DNA of 64,000 bases from Gallaecimonas mangrovi. Lineage in GTDB: Bacteria; Pseudomonadota; Gammaproteobacteria; Enterobacterales; Gallaecimonadaceae. Both the position numbers and the translations under genes were made by a program. Within the stretch, counting starts at the first letter, position 1. Every line of letters starts with the position of its first letter. The stretch covers positions 3,727,501-3,791,500 of the forward strand of contig NZ_CP031416.1 of the NCBI RefSeq assembly GCF_003367375.1. The letters are read 5' to 3'. Below are positions 1 through 7,837 of the stretch, in pieces. Below the pieces are notes generated by a model. It had not been told where the DNA came from, ran no database searches, and saw only the letters and a list, made by a program, of their open reading frames with translations.

Positions 1-1
1 C

Positions 2-1780
2 ATTGTTACCATCGATTTGCCCAGCCTAAACCTGTCTGGTGTTTTCAGAGTGGATGATTGGTCTTTTGAAATGGGCAAGCCTGTGCAGTTGGTGCTGAGC
101 TACCACACAGCAGAACTTTTCGAGAATGCGGACACGGGCGGAACCCCCTTGGTACCGGCAAACCCGGTAAATTATCCTGATGCCAGCGTGGTTCCCGCAC
201 CCAGTGGCGTAGCATTTACTGCCTATGAAGCAGACGATAGCTTGCTAGGGCAACTGACGTGGAACGCCCCTGGCGGCTCTAGCTCATACCGTTACCGTGT
301 GGAGATCAGTAGTGGGGATTTTCTGGCATATCAGGCTAACCCCAGCGGCACTGTATTACCGCTGCCCCGCTTAGATGCAGGTACCTACAGTGTTCAGGTG
401 TGGGCCATAAACTTATTTGGCAATAAATCTAATAACCCCGCAGAAATAGAGCTGGCCGTCGATACTGCCCCTGCGGTGACCGGCATTGAAACCATTGCCA
501 GTTTATTTGAGCTGGCGATATACCCACGAACGGCAGTTGCTACTGCAACCAGCACCGTGTTTGAAATTATGGGGGGCTCTACCGATGACCGTGCCCAAGC
601 CACAGCGCTAGGAACAGGTAAAACGGTTGTATGGCCAGGGCTTCGCTCTAATACAACGTATTACTTGTGGGCACGCACTGTTAACGACTACGGGATCAGT
701 GCGTGGTATGGCCCTGTTGCAGCTGCTACATCAGCAGACTCAGCCGCGCTGGCCGAATCACTCGAAGGCCAAATTGGTAAGACGCAGCTGGCCCAAGAGC
801 TATTGGCTGAGGTTGAGAAGATCCCGTTACTTGAAGGCCAAATTGGTGAGTTGGTTGGTGCGCCGGATTGGGATCCTGAGGCTGCTTACACTACAGGTGA
901 GTATGTGAAGGAAGACGGCGTGCTTTATCAAGCCACGCAAGATGTACCGGAAGGCACAGCCGTGACTAACACCACCTATTGGAAAAATTTAGGTGCGTAC
1001 GAGTCGGTCACTGAGCAGTTACAAGCGATTGCTGTACAGCTTAGCGATGTCAGCAACACCGTTGATACTGTAGAAGGCCAGATGACAGCAACGGCCAGCC
1101 GTACCGATACCCTGGTATCAATGTCGAGAGACAGCAGTGATGAAGGACGCCTAAGTGACGTACTGGCGGCCTGGAGCGCCAAAAGTGCTATTCGCAACGA
1201 ACAGGTCACCCGAACAACAGAAAAAGAGGCCTTTGCTCAGCAGGTCAGCCAAGTACAAGCGGAAATGGCTGATAACAGTGCAGTGGTACAAGAAACCAGT
1301 GAGGCAACTGCCAGCCTAGAAAGTGGCCTAAATGCCATGTGGAAAGTGAGTCTGGGGGTTACCAGTGACGGGGTGTATTACGGTGGTGGTTTCGGTGCCG
1401 GAATAGAAAACACTGGCGCAGGATTCCAGAGCTATTTTGCGGTGCTGGCCAGCAATTTTTATGTGCTTAATCAGGTAAGTGGGACAACGACACTCAAGGC
1501 ACCTTTTGTTGTTAAAGATGGCACAACGTTCATCAATAGCGCAGTTATTGATCAGGCTGACATTATCAACCTAATCATCACCGGTGTTTTGAAATCAGGA
1601 AATTATGTGGCGGGGCAACAAGGCATCAAAATTGACTTTGTAAACAGCACTATGGATATAAACGGTAGTAAGCCTGGTGTAGGTAGAGTCAACATTAGTG
1701 TTTCTGACGATGACCTGGTTGGTATGCAGGTATTCGATGCTAATGGTGTGCGCCGCGCCCGATTTGGTATCTGGAGTTGA
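2..1780 (+). CDS. Prophage tip attachment protein (lambda J-like), C-terminal part, 5' end outside window
   Basis: The reading frame is open to the left edge, so the first TTG at 17 is probably not the real start; only the last ~590 residues are present. After a short N-terminal piece come two fibronectin-III-like segments (about residues 55-240 of the visible part, with TYSVQVWAIN and TYYLWARTVNDYG), then a long helical, coiled-coil-prone region rich in Q/E/A (about 245-440), and a C-terminal beta region with SNFYVLNQVSG and FINSAVIDQADIINLIITG. The last part is typical of host-specificity J proteins (DUF1983-type region) of lambda-like siphophages. The protein would form the tail tip that binds the host receptor. 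It ends in GMQVFDANG, a motif repeated in the next two genes. The following gene starts 1 nt after the stop. Family assignment is firm; receptor specificity cannot be read. Confidence 0.85.
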   Translation: MVTIDLPSLNLSGVFRVDDWSFEMGKPVQLVLSYHTAELFENADTGGTPLVPANPVNYPDASVVPAPSGVAFTAYEADDSLLGQLTWNAPGGSSSYRYRVEISSGDFLAYQANPSGTVLPLPRLDAGTYSVQVWAINLFGNKSNNPAEIELAVDTAPAVTGIETIASLFELAIYPRTAVATATSTVFEIMGGSTDDRAQATALGTGKTVVWPGLRSNTTYYLWARTVNDYGISAWYGPVAAATSADSAALAESLEGQIGKTQLAQELLAEVEKIPLLEGQIGELVGAPDWDPEAAYTTGEYVKEDGVLYQATQDVPEGTAVTNTTYWKNLGAYESVTEQLQAIAVQLSDVSNTVDTVEGQMTATASRTDTLVSMSRDSSDEGRLSDVLAAWSAKSAIRNEQVTRTTEKEAFAQQVSQVQAEMADNSAVVQETSEATASLESGLNAMWKVSLGVTSDGVYYGGGFGAGIENTGAGFQSYFAVLASNFYVLNQVSGTTTLKAPFVVKDGTTFINSAVIDQADIINLIITGVLKSGNYVAGQQGIKIDFVNSTMDINGSKPGVGRVNISVSDDDLVGMQVFDANGVRRARFGIWS

Positions 1781-1781
1781 T

Positions 1782-2102
1782 ATGGCTATTGGCATGCAGG
1801 CCTGGGACGCCAATGGAAATCTCATATTCGATCTGACATCTAGGGTGGGCAGGATCTTAGGGACGGTTAGTAATGCCGCATCATCAGGCACTATTACTAA
1901 CGCCCAGTTTTCAACTGGAACGCCTTTTTGCATCCCTATATGCAATTACAGCAGCGGCTGGTCGGCGAATAATTTGGGGTCTACAACTGCAATGCCGCTG
2001 GTTAGCTTTTCAAACAACACTATGAGTTGGCAGCAATCTGAGGCATATACATCAGATCCCGAAAGTGGCATTTCAGTCACGCTGCTGTATGGGGTCTACT
2101 AA
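1782..2102 (+). CDS. Small prophage tail-tip-associated protein (106 aa) with GMQ-x-W-DANG motif
   Basis: The ATG at 1782 lies directly behind the J stop codon, and the stop TAA overlaps the ATG of the next gene (TAATG), so the three genes are translationally coupled. The protein begins MAIGMQAWDANGNLIFD, which repeats the end of the J-like protein (GMQVFDANG). The remainder is a Ser/Thr/Asn-rich beta-type sequence without recognisable enzyme motifs. Small proteins with this opening are found behind J genes in many lambda-like prophages (I recall DUF6453-type proteins). A longer frame from 1698 would overlap J and is unlikely. A structural role at the tail tip is inferred from position only. 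Confidence 0.7.
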   Translation: MAIGMQAWDANGNLIFDLTSRVGRILGTVSNAASSGTITNAQFSTGTPFCIPICNYSSGWSANNLGSTTAMPLVSFSNNTMSWQQSEAYTSDPESGISVTLLYGVY

Positions 2103-2791
2103 TGGCAGCCGGCATGCAACTATGGCTTCAGGGCTCATCTAGTGTTTTTCAAATCGACGGCAGCAATCAAAACATCCAATTCAAAAGAAAAGTTACCTTA
2201 ACATTGGCAGAAACTACCATGACCAGCGGCCAATGGTCTGGAACGGTTTATTTAGGTAGCACATCTATCAGTGACTCTGAGATCTATGCCGTTCAGTCGC
2301 CTGTGTTTGTGTGTGTAACAGCAAGGCGTAATGGAGCCATTGAGTTCCAAGCCGCAGAACAGGGCACTGTCACCGTTTATATTTTCGGCCCTGGAAGCCA
2401 AGAGTCTGATTTTGGGTGCCAAGTGTTTGATGATGATGGCAGCTTGGTGTACGACGCAATAGCCAAGCCGATGATAGTAAAAGGTGTTTTTAGCGGCACT
2501 GGCAGTTTTTCTTCAACGGGCACCATTGCGGTGATGCCAGCACAGATCCACACCAGGCTAACCAGGGCATCGAATTTGGAGAGTCCCGGTTCAGGAAAAG
2601 TCTGGCTACAAATTGCAGCGTGGAACTCTGATTCAATAAAAAACACATCAAATAGCGACTTTACGGTTAGCTTCGAAACAATCGGGGGCTTTGCCTACGG
2701 CCCAACAGAAACACCGATAGCGTACTGGGATAAGGTCGTAGATAACGGTTTAACATCCCTTAACCTTGCAGTTGACGTCGCCAACCTTTAA
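2102..2791 (+). CDS. Prophage tail-tip-associated protein (229 aa), two copies of the GxQ motif
   Basis: Starts in a TAATG overlap with the preceding gene. It opens with MAAGMQLWLQGSSSVFQIDG and has a second, internal copy of the same module near residue 100 (FGCQVFDDDGSLVYD). Each copy heads a beta-rich stretch of roughly 100 residues. This suggests that the protein is a fusion or duplication of the 106-aa neighbour's domain. No signal peptide, membrane segment or catalytic motif is visible. It belongs to the prophage tail module by position and motif. The molecular function is unknown; an accessory tail-tip or fibre-joint protein is the plausible role. Confidence 0.7.
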   Translation: MAAGMQLWLQGSSSVFQIDGSNQNIQFKRKVTLTLAETTMTSGQWSGTVYLGSTSISDSEIYAVQSPVFVCVTARRNGAIEFQAAEQGTVTVYIFGPGSQESDFGCQVFDDDGSLVYDAIAKPMIVKGVFSGTGSFSSTGTIAVMPAQIHTRLTRASNLESPGSGKVWLQIAAWNSDSIKNTSNSDFTVSFETIGGFAYGPTETPIAYWDKVVDNGLTSLNLAVDVANL

Positions 2792-2881
2792 ATCACGCGC
2801 AACATTTTTGCCTTATTGTGCTAACTTTTTGCTCATTGCGACTGGCATGGATTTGCCACATTAAGAAAAGGAGAGGAAGTG

Positions 2882-3178
2882 ATGAAAGGTATCTGTTTAG
2901 CTGTGACGTTAATTGCCCTTGGTGGCTGCGCACAAATGGTGGACTACGGCAGGGTAACCGAGCATAACGAAACCTTTGCCGTTGCTGAGGTTAAGAGTTG
3001 CAGTGCAATTACAGGTTCATGCTATGTCATGGCAAAATATGCCTCTGGCAAAGAGGTACTGACCGCAGTGAAGAATGACGACGTTGCTGTTGGCGACGTC
3101 CTTGAGCGTAGCTGCAAAACCTATGAAAAGATGCCAGGAGAATATTGTGACAGGTACTGGCATAAAGCATCTAACTAG
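2882..3178 (+). CDS. Small prophage-encoded lipoprotein (about 98 aa)
   Basis: The protein has a short type II signal peptide ending in a lipobox, LGGC, with the lipidated Cys near residue 16, followed by a small domain with several further Cys residues (SCSAITGSC, RSCKTY, GEYCDRY) that could form disulfides in the periplasm. The ATG at 2882 is preceded by a strong purine-rich ribosome-binding site; an in-frame GTG at 2879 is an alternative. It stands between tail genes and is followed by its own terminator, so it is probably a separately transcribed prophage cargo ('moron') gene or a lysis/exclusion lipoprotein. I do not recognise the family, and it does not look like an Rz1 spanin because there is no Pro-rich region and no embedding Rz frame. 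Confidence 0.7.
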   Translation: MKGICLAVTLIALGGCAQMVDYGRVTEHNETFAVAEVKSCSAITGSCYVMAKYASGKEVLTAVKNDDVAVGDVLERSCKTYEKMPGEYCDRYWHKASN

Positions 3179-3194
3179 AATTAGCACCCTCAAG

Positions 3195-3219
3195 AAAACC
3201 GGCATTAAGCCGGTTTTTT
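3195..3219 (+). terminator. Rho-independent terminator after lipoprotein gene
   Basis: AAAACCGGC and GCCGGTTTT form a 9-bp stem around the loop ATTAA, followed by a T run. Confidence 0.85.
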
Positions 3220-3293
3220 AGTAAATGACTTACTTTCCAACACGTATCTTTGGCCCTGGAAAATAGCTAAAAGCTATTTGATTGGAGCACATG

Positions 3294-4469
3294 ATGAGTT
3301 GGTATGTCGCAGGTACTGTAAGTGTGACAGAAGGCAATAACCTAGTGTCTGGCACCGGTACCGACTTTGTTAACAACGTTCGGGCGGGTGATTCCTTCCA
3401 GGGCCCAGACGGGCGGCAATATCAAATTACAAACGTTATATCTGCGCTCCAGATATCAATACTGCCTGCATATCAGAGCGAATCCCTAAGCGACCAAAGT
3501 TATGCAATCATCCCAAGCTTTGCTTGGGCTAAAGAAGCTGTAGACAAGCTTTCTCACGTAGTCGATCAGTTCGGAACACTAGCAGCTAACACCAATAACG
3601 AATGGGTTTCTGCATCGACCCCCGCCGCCGCCCTAGAAGCCCTGGGTGCATTCGTAAATTTGGTCACCGCCGCAGACGATGAATCCGCAAGGACCGTGCT
3701 GGGGTTGGGTGCAGCAGCTACGCTTGGCGTTGCCACAGCCACACAATCAGCGTCCGGGTCGGCCACTAATGTTCTAAACACGCCAGCTGGTCTTAAAGCC
3801 GCCCTAGATCAGTTTGGGTTGTTTGGCACTCCTTACGAAATAAATCCTTCCGGCGGAGCTACGCAATCTGATATTGATTCGCTGCCGTATGGGATCGTTA
3901 AATTCTCTAGTGGTATACCCGCAAATTCAGGGAGTCTGGCATACTCATATGTTGGATTGAAAATCAGGACTTCTAGTGAGGGCTCTTATCGGCTTTTCTG
4001 TTACACGACGGCTGGTTCAAGTAGATATACCGCTATGTATGACACCGCCGCGGGTAGCTGGGTACTGTATTGGCACAATAGCAATACCACTGTTGATTCC
4101 TCCGGTTTCATTAAAAAAGCTTCACCTATTGTGAACCTCTATGCTGACCGCGTGGTAGCGAATAACTATACCGAGTCTAAAGATGTGCAACTGGTCATCA
4201 ATGGCACCGGCGACTATACGCTCACTAACACAACGGGTTTCGCCGATGACGGCTGGTATATAGAGACATTTGAGGACGCGAACGGAAATAAAAAGGTATT
4301 TGTCGAATACTCCCAAACTCACAAAGCCGACGGCAGTTTTGATATCAATATCAAAACATACACTCCGGACTACAGCACCGGCCCCGCAACCGCTGGTGAC
4401 CCAATAGATATCACTGAGGGCCGTTTCATTGCTATCCGTCTGAATGAAATACCCATAGCCGAAAGTTGA
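3294..4469 (+). CDS. Prophage tail fibre protein
   Basis: The N-terminus (MSWYVAGTVSVTEG, then VSGTGTDFVNNVRAGDSF) is the conserved N-terminal module by which many phage tail fibres begin. Residues ~80-180 are Ala-rich repeats of the kind seen in fibre shafts (ASTPAAALEALGAF, ARTVLGLGAAATLGVAT), and the C-terminal half is a beta-rich tip. GGAG at 3284 gives good spacing for the ATG at 3294; the ATG at 3291 is an in-frame alternative and the TTG at 3282 is less likely. It would be a receptor-binding fibre of the prophage whose J-like gene lies upstream. It is the last phage gene before the host junction, a usual place for fibre genes. Confidence 0.8.
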   Translation: MSWYVAGTVSVTEGNNLVSGTGTDFVNNVRAGDSFQGPDGRQYQITNVISALQISILPAYQSESLSDQSYAIIPSFAWAKEAVDKLSHVVDQFGTLAANTNNEWVSASTPAAALEALGAFVNLVTAADDESARTVLGLGAAATLGVATATQSASGSATNVLNTPAGLKAALDQFGLFGTPYEINPSGGATQSDIDSLPYGIVKFSSGIPANSGSLAYSYVGLKIRTSSEGSYRLFCYTTAGSSRYTAMYDTAAGSWVLYWHNSNTTVDSSGFIKKASPIVNLYADRVVANNYTESKDVQLVINGTGDYTLTNTTGFADDGWYIETFEDANGNKKVFVEYSQTHKADGSFDINIKTYTPDYSTGPATAGDPIDITEGRFIAIRLNEIPIAES

Positions 4470-4511
4470 GAACCAGCCCCATCTAATATTTGGCTTGTAA
4501 TTTGATCACTT
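4470..4511. other. Probable prophage/chromosome junction (attachment site region)
   Basis: The short gap between the tail-fibre stop and the first codons of an EamA-transporter fragment must contain the right end of the prophage. The transporter frame meets a stop (TGA at 4503-4505) just upstream of its first possible start. The att core cannot be delimited without the left junction, which lies outside the window. Confidence 0.5.
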
Positions 4512-5063
4512 TTGGCATTGATCGTTTTTTTCGCGGGTGGTGATCAATATTCGCGCCGGGCTACACTGGGGTTTGTGGGGCTGCTGATTTTATTCTCGCC
4601 GCAACTTGGCCAGGGTCTTACCAGCACGCTTTGGGGCGCCATAGCCATCATCCTTGCCTGCGGCTGCTTTGCCGTTGCCCTGTTGCTATTGAAAAAGCTC
4701 GATAACGAAGCGCCGCTTATCGTGGCCCGTAATGTACTGACTGCCGCCAGCAGCCAGCTACTGATATTGGCGCAAATTTTCGCGCCTATCAGCCATTTGC
4801 AAGCCGATGCCAGCAGCTTATGGGCGGTGCTGTATCTGGGGGTGGTGTGCGCCGGGGTGGTGTATCTGCTGTATATGCTGCTGATTCAAAAAGCCGGGCC
4901 GGTGTTTGCGTCGCTGTCTAACTACTTGGTGCCACTGGTGGGGGTTATTTTAGCCGGCACCCTAAACCACGAAACCTTGGGCGGCCATACCTGGCTGGCA
5001 CTGGCCATTATCTTGGCGGCGGTGGCGGTGAACCAACTTGGTGCACAAAAAAAGGCCGCTTAG
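4512..5063 (+). pseudogene. EamA/DMT-family transporter, 5'-truncated by the prophage
   Basis: These 183 codons encode the C-terminal ~60% of a drug/metabolite transporter of the EamA type. About 5-6 hydrophobic helices are visible, including the end of the first EamA repeat (FVGLLILFSPQ) and the whole second repeat (ending GGHTWLALAIILAAVAVNQL). Intact members have about 290-300 residues and 10 helices, so about 110 residues and four helices are missing. The frame is closed upstream by TGA at 4503, the first possible start is a TTG with no ribosome-binding site, and prophage genes abut it. The simplest reading is that phage integration split the gene and the 5' part lies beyond the left end of the prophage. 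The stop codon lies within the terminator stem. Confidence 0.75.
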
Positions 5064-5073
5064 CGGCCTTTTT
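5051..5073. terminator. Bidirectional terminator
   Basis: AAAGGCCGC and GCGGCCTTT surround a short loop with T/A runs on both sides. It serves the EamA remnant (+) and the converging membrane protein gene (-). Confidence 0.85.
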
Positions 5074-5084
5074 AGCGTACAAGG

Positions 5085-5429
5085 CTAGTCTCTTGAAAGC
5101 GCGCCGGAGGATTTTCGAAATGCCACTTTGGCACAGATCACCGCCGCTATCATCACCCCAAGATTGGTGAACATAAAATACGGGTCGTGGGCGTAACCGG
5201 TTAGTGCCGCCACCAGTTGCGAGCCTTGCGACAAGGTGACAACCGCCATAACGGCAACCATCAGTCGGCTTTTCGGCTGGCGCATTCGAAACAGCACCAG
5301 TGCCACCAGCATCAGCGCTGAGGTAAACAATACCGGAGCAGGCGTTTGGCCCACTAACATTCGCCCCAGCAGCAACAGTGCATCCAAGGCGGCTAAAAGA
5401 TAAAAGGCACGGGCAATGTTCGCTGTCAT
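5085..5429 (-). CDS. Hypothetical four-helix membrane protein (114 aa)
   Basis: There are four hydrophobic segments (about residues 6-26, 31-47, 56-76 and 84-103) with a basic loop after helix 2 (RMRQPKSR). No catalytic or binding motif is seen. The ATG at 5429 is preceded by a GGGGAAA purine tract. It converges with the EamA remnant and shares its terminator. It resembles small uncharacterised inner-membrane proteins; I do not recognise the family. Confidence 0.7.
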   Translation of the reverse strand: MTANIARAFYLLAALDALLLLGRMLVGQTPAPVLFTSALMLVALVLFRMRQPKSRLMVAVMAVVTLSQGSQLVAALTGYAHDPYFMFTNLGVMIAAVICAKVAFRKSSGALSRD

Positions 5430-5654
5430 ATCGAATTTCCCCTTAAGGTCCCTGTTGTTTTAATCGCTATTCTGGCCAAAGGCGAGCGCCAGTTTTGTAA
5501 AGTGTTAGCTGTATCAAGGCTTAACAGTGTTCTCTTAACTAAAACGACCTTTCATCGCCACAACTGAACTGCAACTCACAACCGCTTACCTCAAGACATT
5601 GCTGCCTATTAACACTTTGCTTTAAAGTGCCCGGATTCACATAGGAGCTTTATC

Positions 5655-6272
5655 TTGTCACCCCATCTGTTGCTGGCGTTTTTAGCCACCTTCTTTTTTG
5701 TGTCCATTACCCCTGGCATGTGCATGACGCTGTCGATGACCTTGGGGATGACCATTGGTGTGCGCCGCACCCTGTGGATGATGGCAGGTGAGCTATTAGG
5801 GGTGGCTTTGGTCGCGGTGGCGGCGGTTATTGGCGTGGCAACGGTGATGCTGAATTACCCGCTGGCCTTTACCCTGGTGAAGTACCTCGGTGGCGCTTAC
5901 CTCATCTACCTCGGCATTCAGATGTGGCGGGCCAAGGGCAAACTGGCGATGAAACTGGATGCCAGCGAAACCCAGGCGTCCAGGCAACAGCTTGCCATGC
6001 AAGGGCTGGTCACCGCCATCGCCAACCCTAAAGGCTGGGCCTTTATGGTGTCTCTGCTGCCCCCTTTTATCGATGCCAGCAAACCCATGGCTGGGCAGTT
6101 ATCCATGCTGGTGGGCATTATTATGTGCACCGAGTTTAGCTGCCTGCTGCTGTATGCCAGTGGCGGCAAAAGCCTTGGCCGCTTTTTAGGAAGCGGCAAT
6201 AACCTGAGGCTTCTGAACCGTATTGCCGGCAGTTTGATGATGGGGGTCGGTATCTGGCTGGCGGTGAGCTAA
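5655..6272 (+). CDS. LysE/RhtB-family amino-acid exporter
   Basis: The 205-residue protein has about six membrane helices and the family signatures: an N-terminal helix with FVSITPGMCM (the PGP-like hairpin after helix 1), then KYLGGAYLIYLGIQMWRA, and GLVTAIANPKGWAFMVSLLPPFI (the conserved NPKG.FF region). Members export amino acids such as lysine, homoserine or threonine and related metabolites; the substrate here is not predictable. The start is TTG at 5655 with AGGAG 7 nt upstream, and no better ATG lies close by. It is a single-gene unit with a strong terminator behind it. Confidence 0.88.
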   Translation: MSPHLLLAFLATFFFVSITPGMCMTLSMTLGMTIGVRRTLWMMAGELLGVALVAVAAVIGVATVMLNYPLAFTLVKYLGGAYLIYLGIQMWRAKGKLAMKLDASETQASRQQLAMQGLVTAIANPKGWAFMVSLLPPFIDASKPMAGQLSMLVGIIMCTEFSCLLLYASGGKSLGRFLGSGNNLRLLNRIAGSLMMGVGIWLAVS

Positions 6273-6298
6273 AAAAGGCCGCTTATGCGGCCTTTTTT
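6271..6298. terminator. Bidirectional terminator
   Basis: AAAAAAGGCCGC and GCGGCCTTTTTT form a long stem between the converging LysE and DUF4234-like genes. Confidence 0.9.
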
Positions 6299-6301
6299 AG
6301 C

Positions 6302-6787
6302 TTAAGCATCCATATGCTCAGACGGTGCTTGCGGTTGCTGCCGCATGGCTGCTTCCGGCAAATCATTAATGCAGTAGTTAATGTAATAGACGGTAAACAA
6401 AAAGGTGTAAAAGCCGTTCATCTTCAAGGTGACATTGTGTTCTCTTTGGGCATATGCCTGAAGCGCGGCTTTGGTTTTAAAGGCCCAAACAACATAAAGC
6501 ACCGCCGAGGCAATACTCAGCACCATGGCGATCACCGCCAGCACCAGTTTGGCGTATGGATCTAACGCATCATCGCTATTTGCAAAAGAGCCGCTTAACC
6601 CGGCGCAAACCGCCATCCAAATAAGGTGAACATCGCTGACAATTACCGCGCCGGTGATACGTTCAATGTTTTTGTTGTGGCGGTAAATCCACATCAACGG
6701 AAACAGGCCAGCGGTAGCAAGGGTCAGTAAAACAAGGTTCAGCGTGCCGGTGTGGGTGGTGTTACGCAGTTCAGAGACATCAGACAT
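6302..6787 (-). CDS. DUF4234-like membrane protein
   Basis: A 161-residue protein. After a short polar N-terminus comes NLVLLTLATAGLFPLMWIYRHN, the pattern of DUF4234 proteins (a helix followed by W-x-YR), then two more helices around residues 50-67 and 84-105. The Tyr-rich stretch FYTFLFTVYYINYCIN is a fourth. The C-terminus is polar and Pro/Gln-rich. ATG at 6787 with upstream AAGGA is preferred over the adjacent TTG. The function is unknown; the gene stands alone and ends in the terminator shared with the LysE gene. Confidence 0.75.
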   Translation of the reverse strand: MSDVSELRNTTHTGTLNLVLLTLATAGLFPLMWIYRHNKNIERITGAVIVSDVHLIWMAVCAGLSGSFANSDDALDPYAKLVLAVIAMVLSIASAVLYVVWAFKTKAALQAYAQREHNVTLKMNGFYTFLFTVYYINYCINDLPEAAMRQQPQAPSEHMDA

Positions 6788-7005
6788 CAAAAGCCATCCT
6801 TGAGCAAAAATCAGTAAAAAGGTGTTCAGAGATAAAGCGACGCCTTCGCCACCATGATGAAATCATTGGTAATGATGCACCCACGTCATCCCTGACCAGC
6901 GGGATCCTATGAGTTTTAACACGAGATAACAACACCTTCACCTAGGGCGAAACGCCAGCAGCAACGCTACGCTTCAACTGAGGTTCACACTGGCAGGAGG
7001 CCGGT

Positions 7006-7590
7006 ATGTTGCGGTTATTCAAAACCACGATAGTGGCAGGGGTGGTGTTTCTTTTTCCGTTTGTGATTGGTTTGTGGCTTATCGCCAGCCTGTTACAACT
7101 GTTAACTCACATTGCAACACCACTCATCAAGCTTTGGCAGCTAGGGCCCTTAACTGCCGACTTACTGGTGCTGGTAATGCTACTGGCTATTTGCCTGCTG
7201 GCGGGGCTGGTTGCCCGCAGCCAAGCGATGGTTCGGTTAGCAAAAAGGCTGGAAAATTGGCTGAGTGAGCGGGTGCCTGTCTATGCCTTTTTAAAAACCC
7301 GCGCCACCAATACCTTCACCCCAACACATACCGAAGGCTTAAAGGTGGTGGCAGCGCGCTTTGACGACTGCTGGCAATTGGCCTTTGAAATGGAAAGAAC
7401 CGGCACTGGCATGGTGCTGCTGTTTTTACCCGGCGCCCCGGATCCCTGGTCGGGCAACTGCTGTTTAATGGCCCCAGACCGGGTAACGCCTTTGGCCATT
7501 AACGCCCGTGATGTGTTGCTGATGAGCGGGCGCTTAGGGGCCGGAATGGGCCAATGGCTGGCCGCAGCGGCCGAGGGTAAAGCGCCTTAA
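7006..7590 (+). CDS. DUF502-family membrane protein
   Basis: The 194-residue protein has two N-terminal membrane helices (about residues 10-33 and 47-68) followed by a soluble domain containing ERVPVYAFLKTRATN and TGTGMVLLFLPGAPDPWSGNCCLM. The helix-loop-helix plus the P..Y..LK and FLPGAPDPWSG-type motifs match the DUF502 family, whose members are inner-membrane proteins of unknown function widespread in bacteria. A good ribosome-binding site (AGGAGG) precedes ATG 7006. The last codons overlap the stop of the converging 72-aa gene. Confidence 0.78.
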   Translation: MLRLFKTTIVAGVVFLFPFVIGLWLIASLLQLLTHIATPLIKLWQLGPLTADLLVLVMLLAICLLAGLVARSQAMVRLAKRLENWLSERVPVYAFLKTRATNTFTPTHTEGLKVVAARFDDCWQLAFEMERTGTGMVLLFLPGAPDPWSGNCCLMAPDRVTPLAINARDVLLMSGRLGAGMGQWLAAAAEGKAP

Positions 7591-7805
7591 AAATGATCGG
7601 CCGCACCCAGGCGTTGCAAGCAGGCCACTAACTGCGCCTCGCTGATGTTAATGTACTCCACCACCCGGCCATAAAGCATGGCAGTGGGCACATTGCGCCC
7701 GCCCCTTTCCTTTTGGGTTTCGCTGAGCACATAAAGCACAATGCGCTCGAGCCGGGTTAAACCGTCACGCACATCCGGCAAGGGGTCGAACTGATCCTCT
7801 AACAT
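7587..7805 (-). CDS. Conserved hypothetical protein (72 aa)
   Basis: A short soluble protein with a helical pattern (LTRLERIVLYVLSETQKERGG) followed by a second half (TAMLYGRVVEYINISEAQLVACLQRL) that reads like a small winged-helix or helix-turn-helix fold. No metal or catalytic motif is seen. It begins 32 nt downstream of the hutI stop on the same strand, so it may be co-transcribed as the last gene of the hutI unit. Coding is supported by the codon pattern and tight packing. The function is unknown. Confidence 0.6.
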   Translation of the reverse strand: MLEDQFDPLPDVRDGLTRLERIVLYVLSETQKERGGRNVPTAMLYGRVVEYINISEAQLVACLQRLGAADHF

Positions 7806-7837
7806 TTTTGGCTCCGGCGGGTTGCGAATAACCCATC

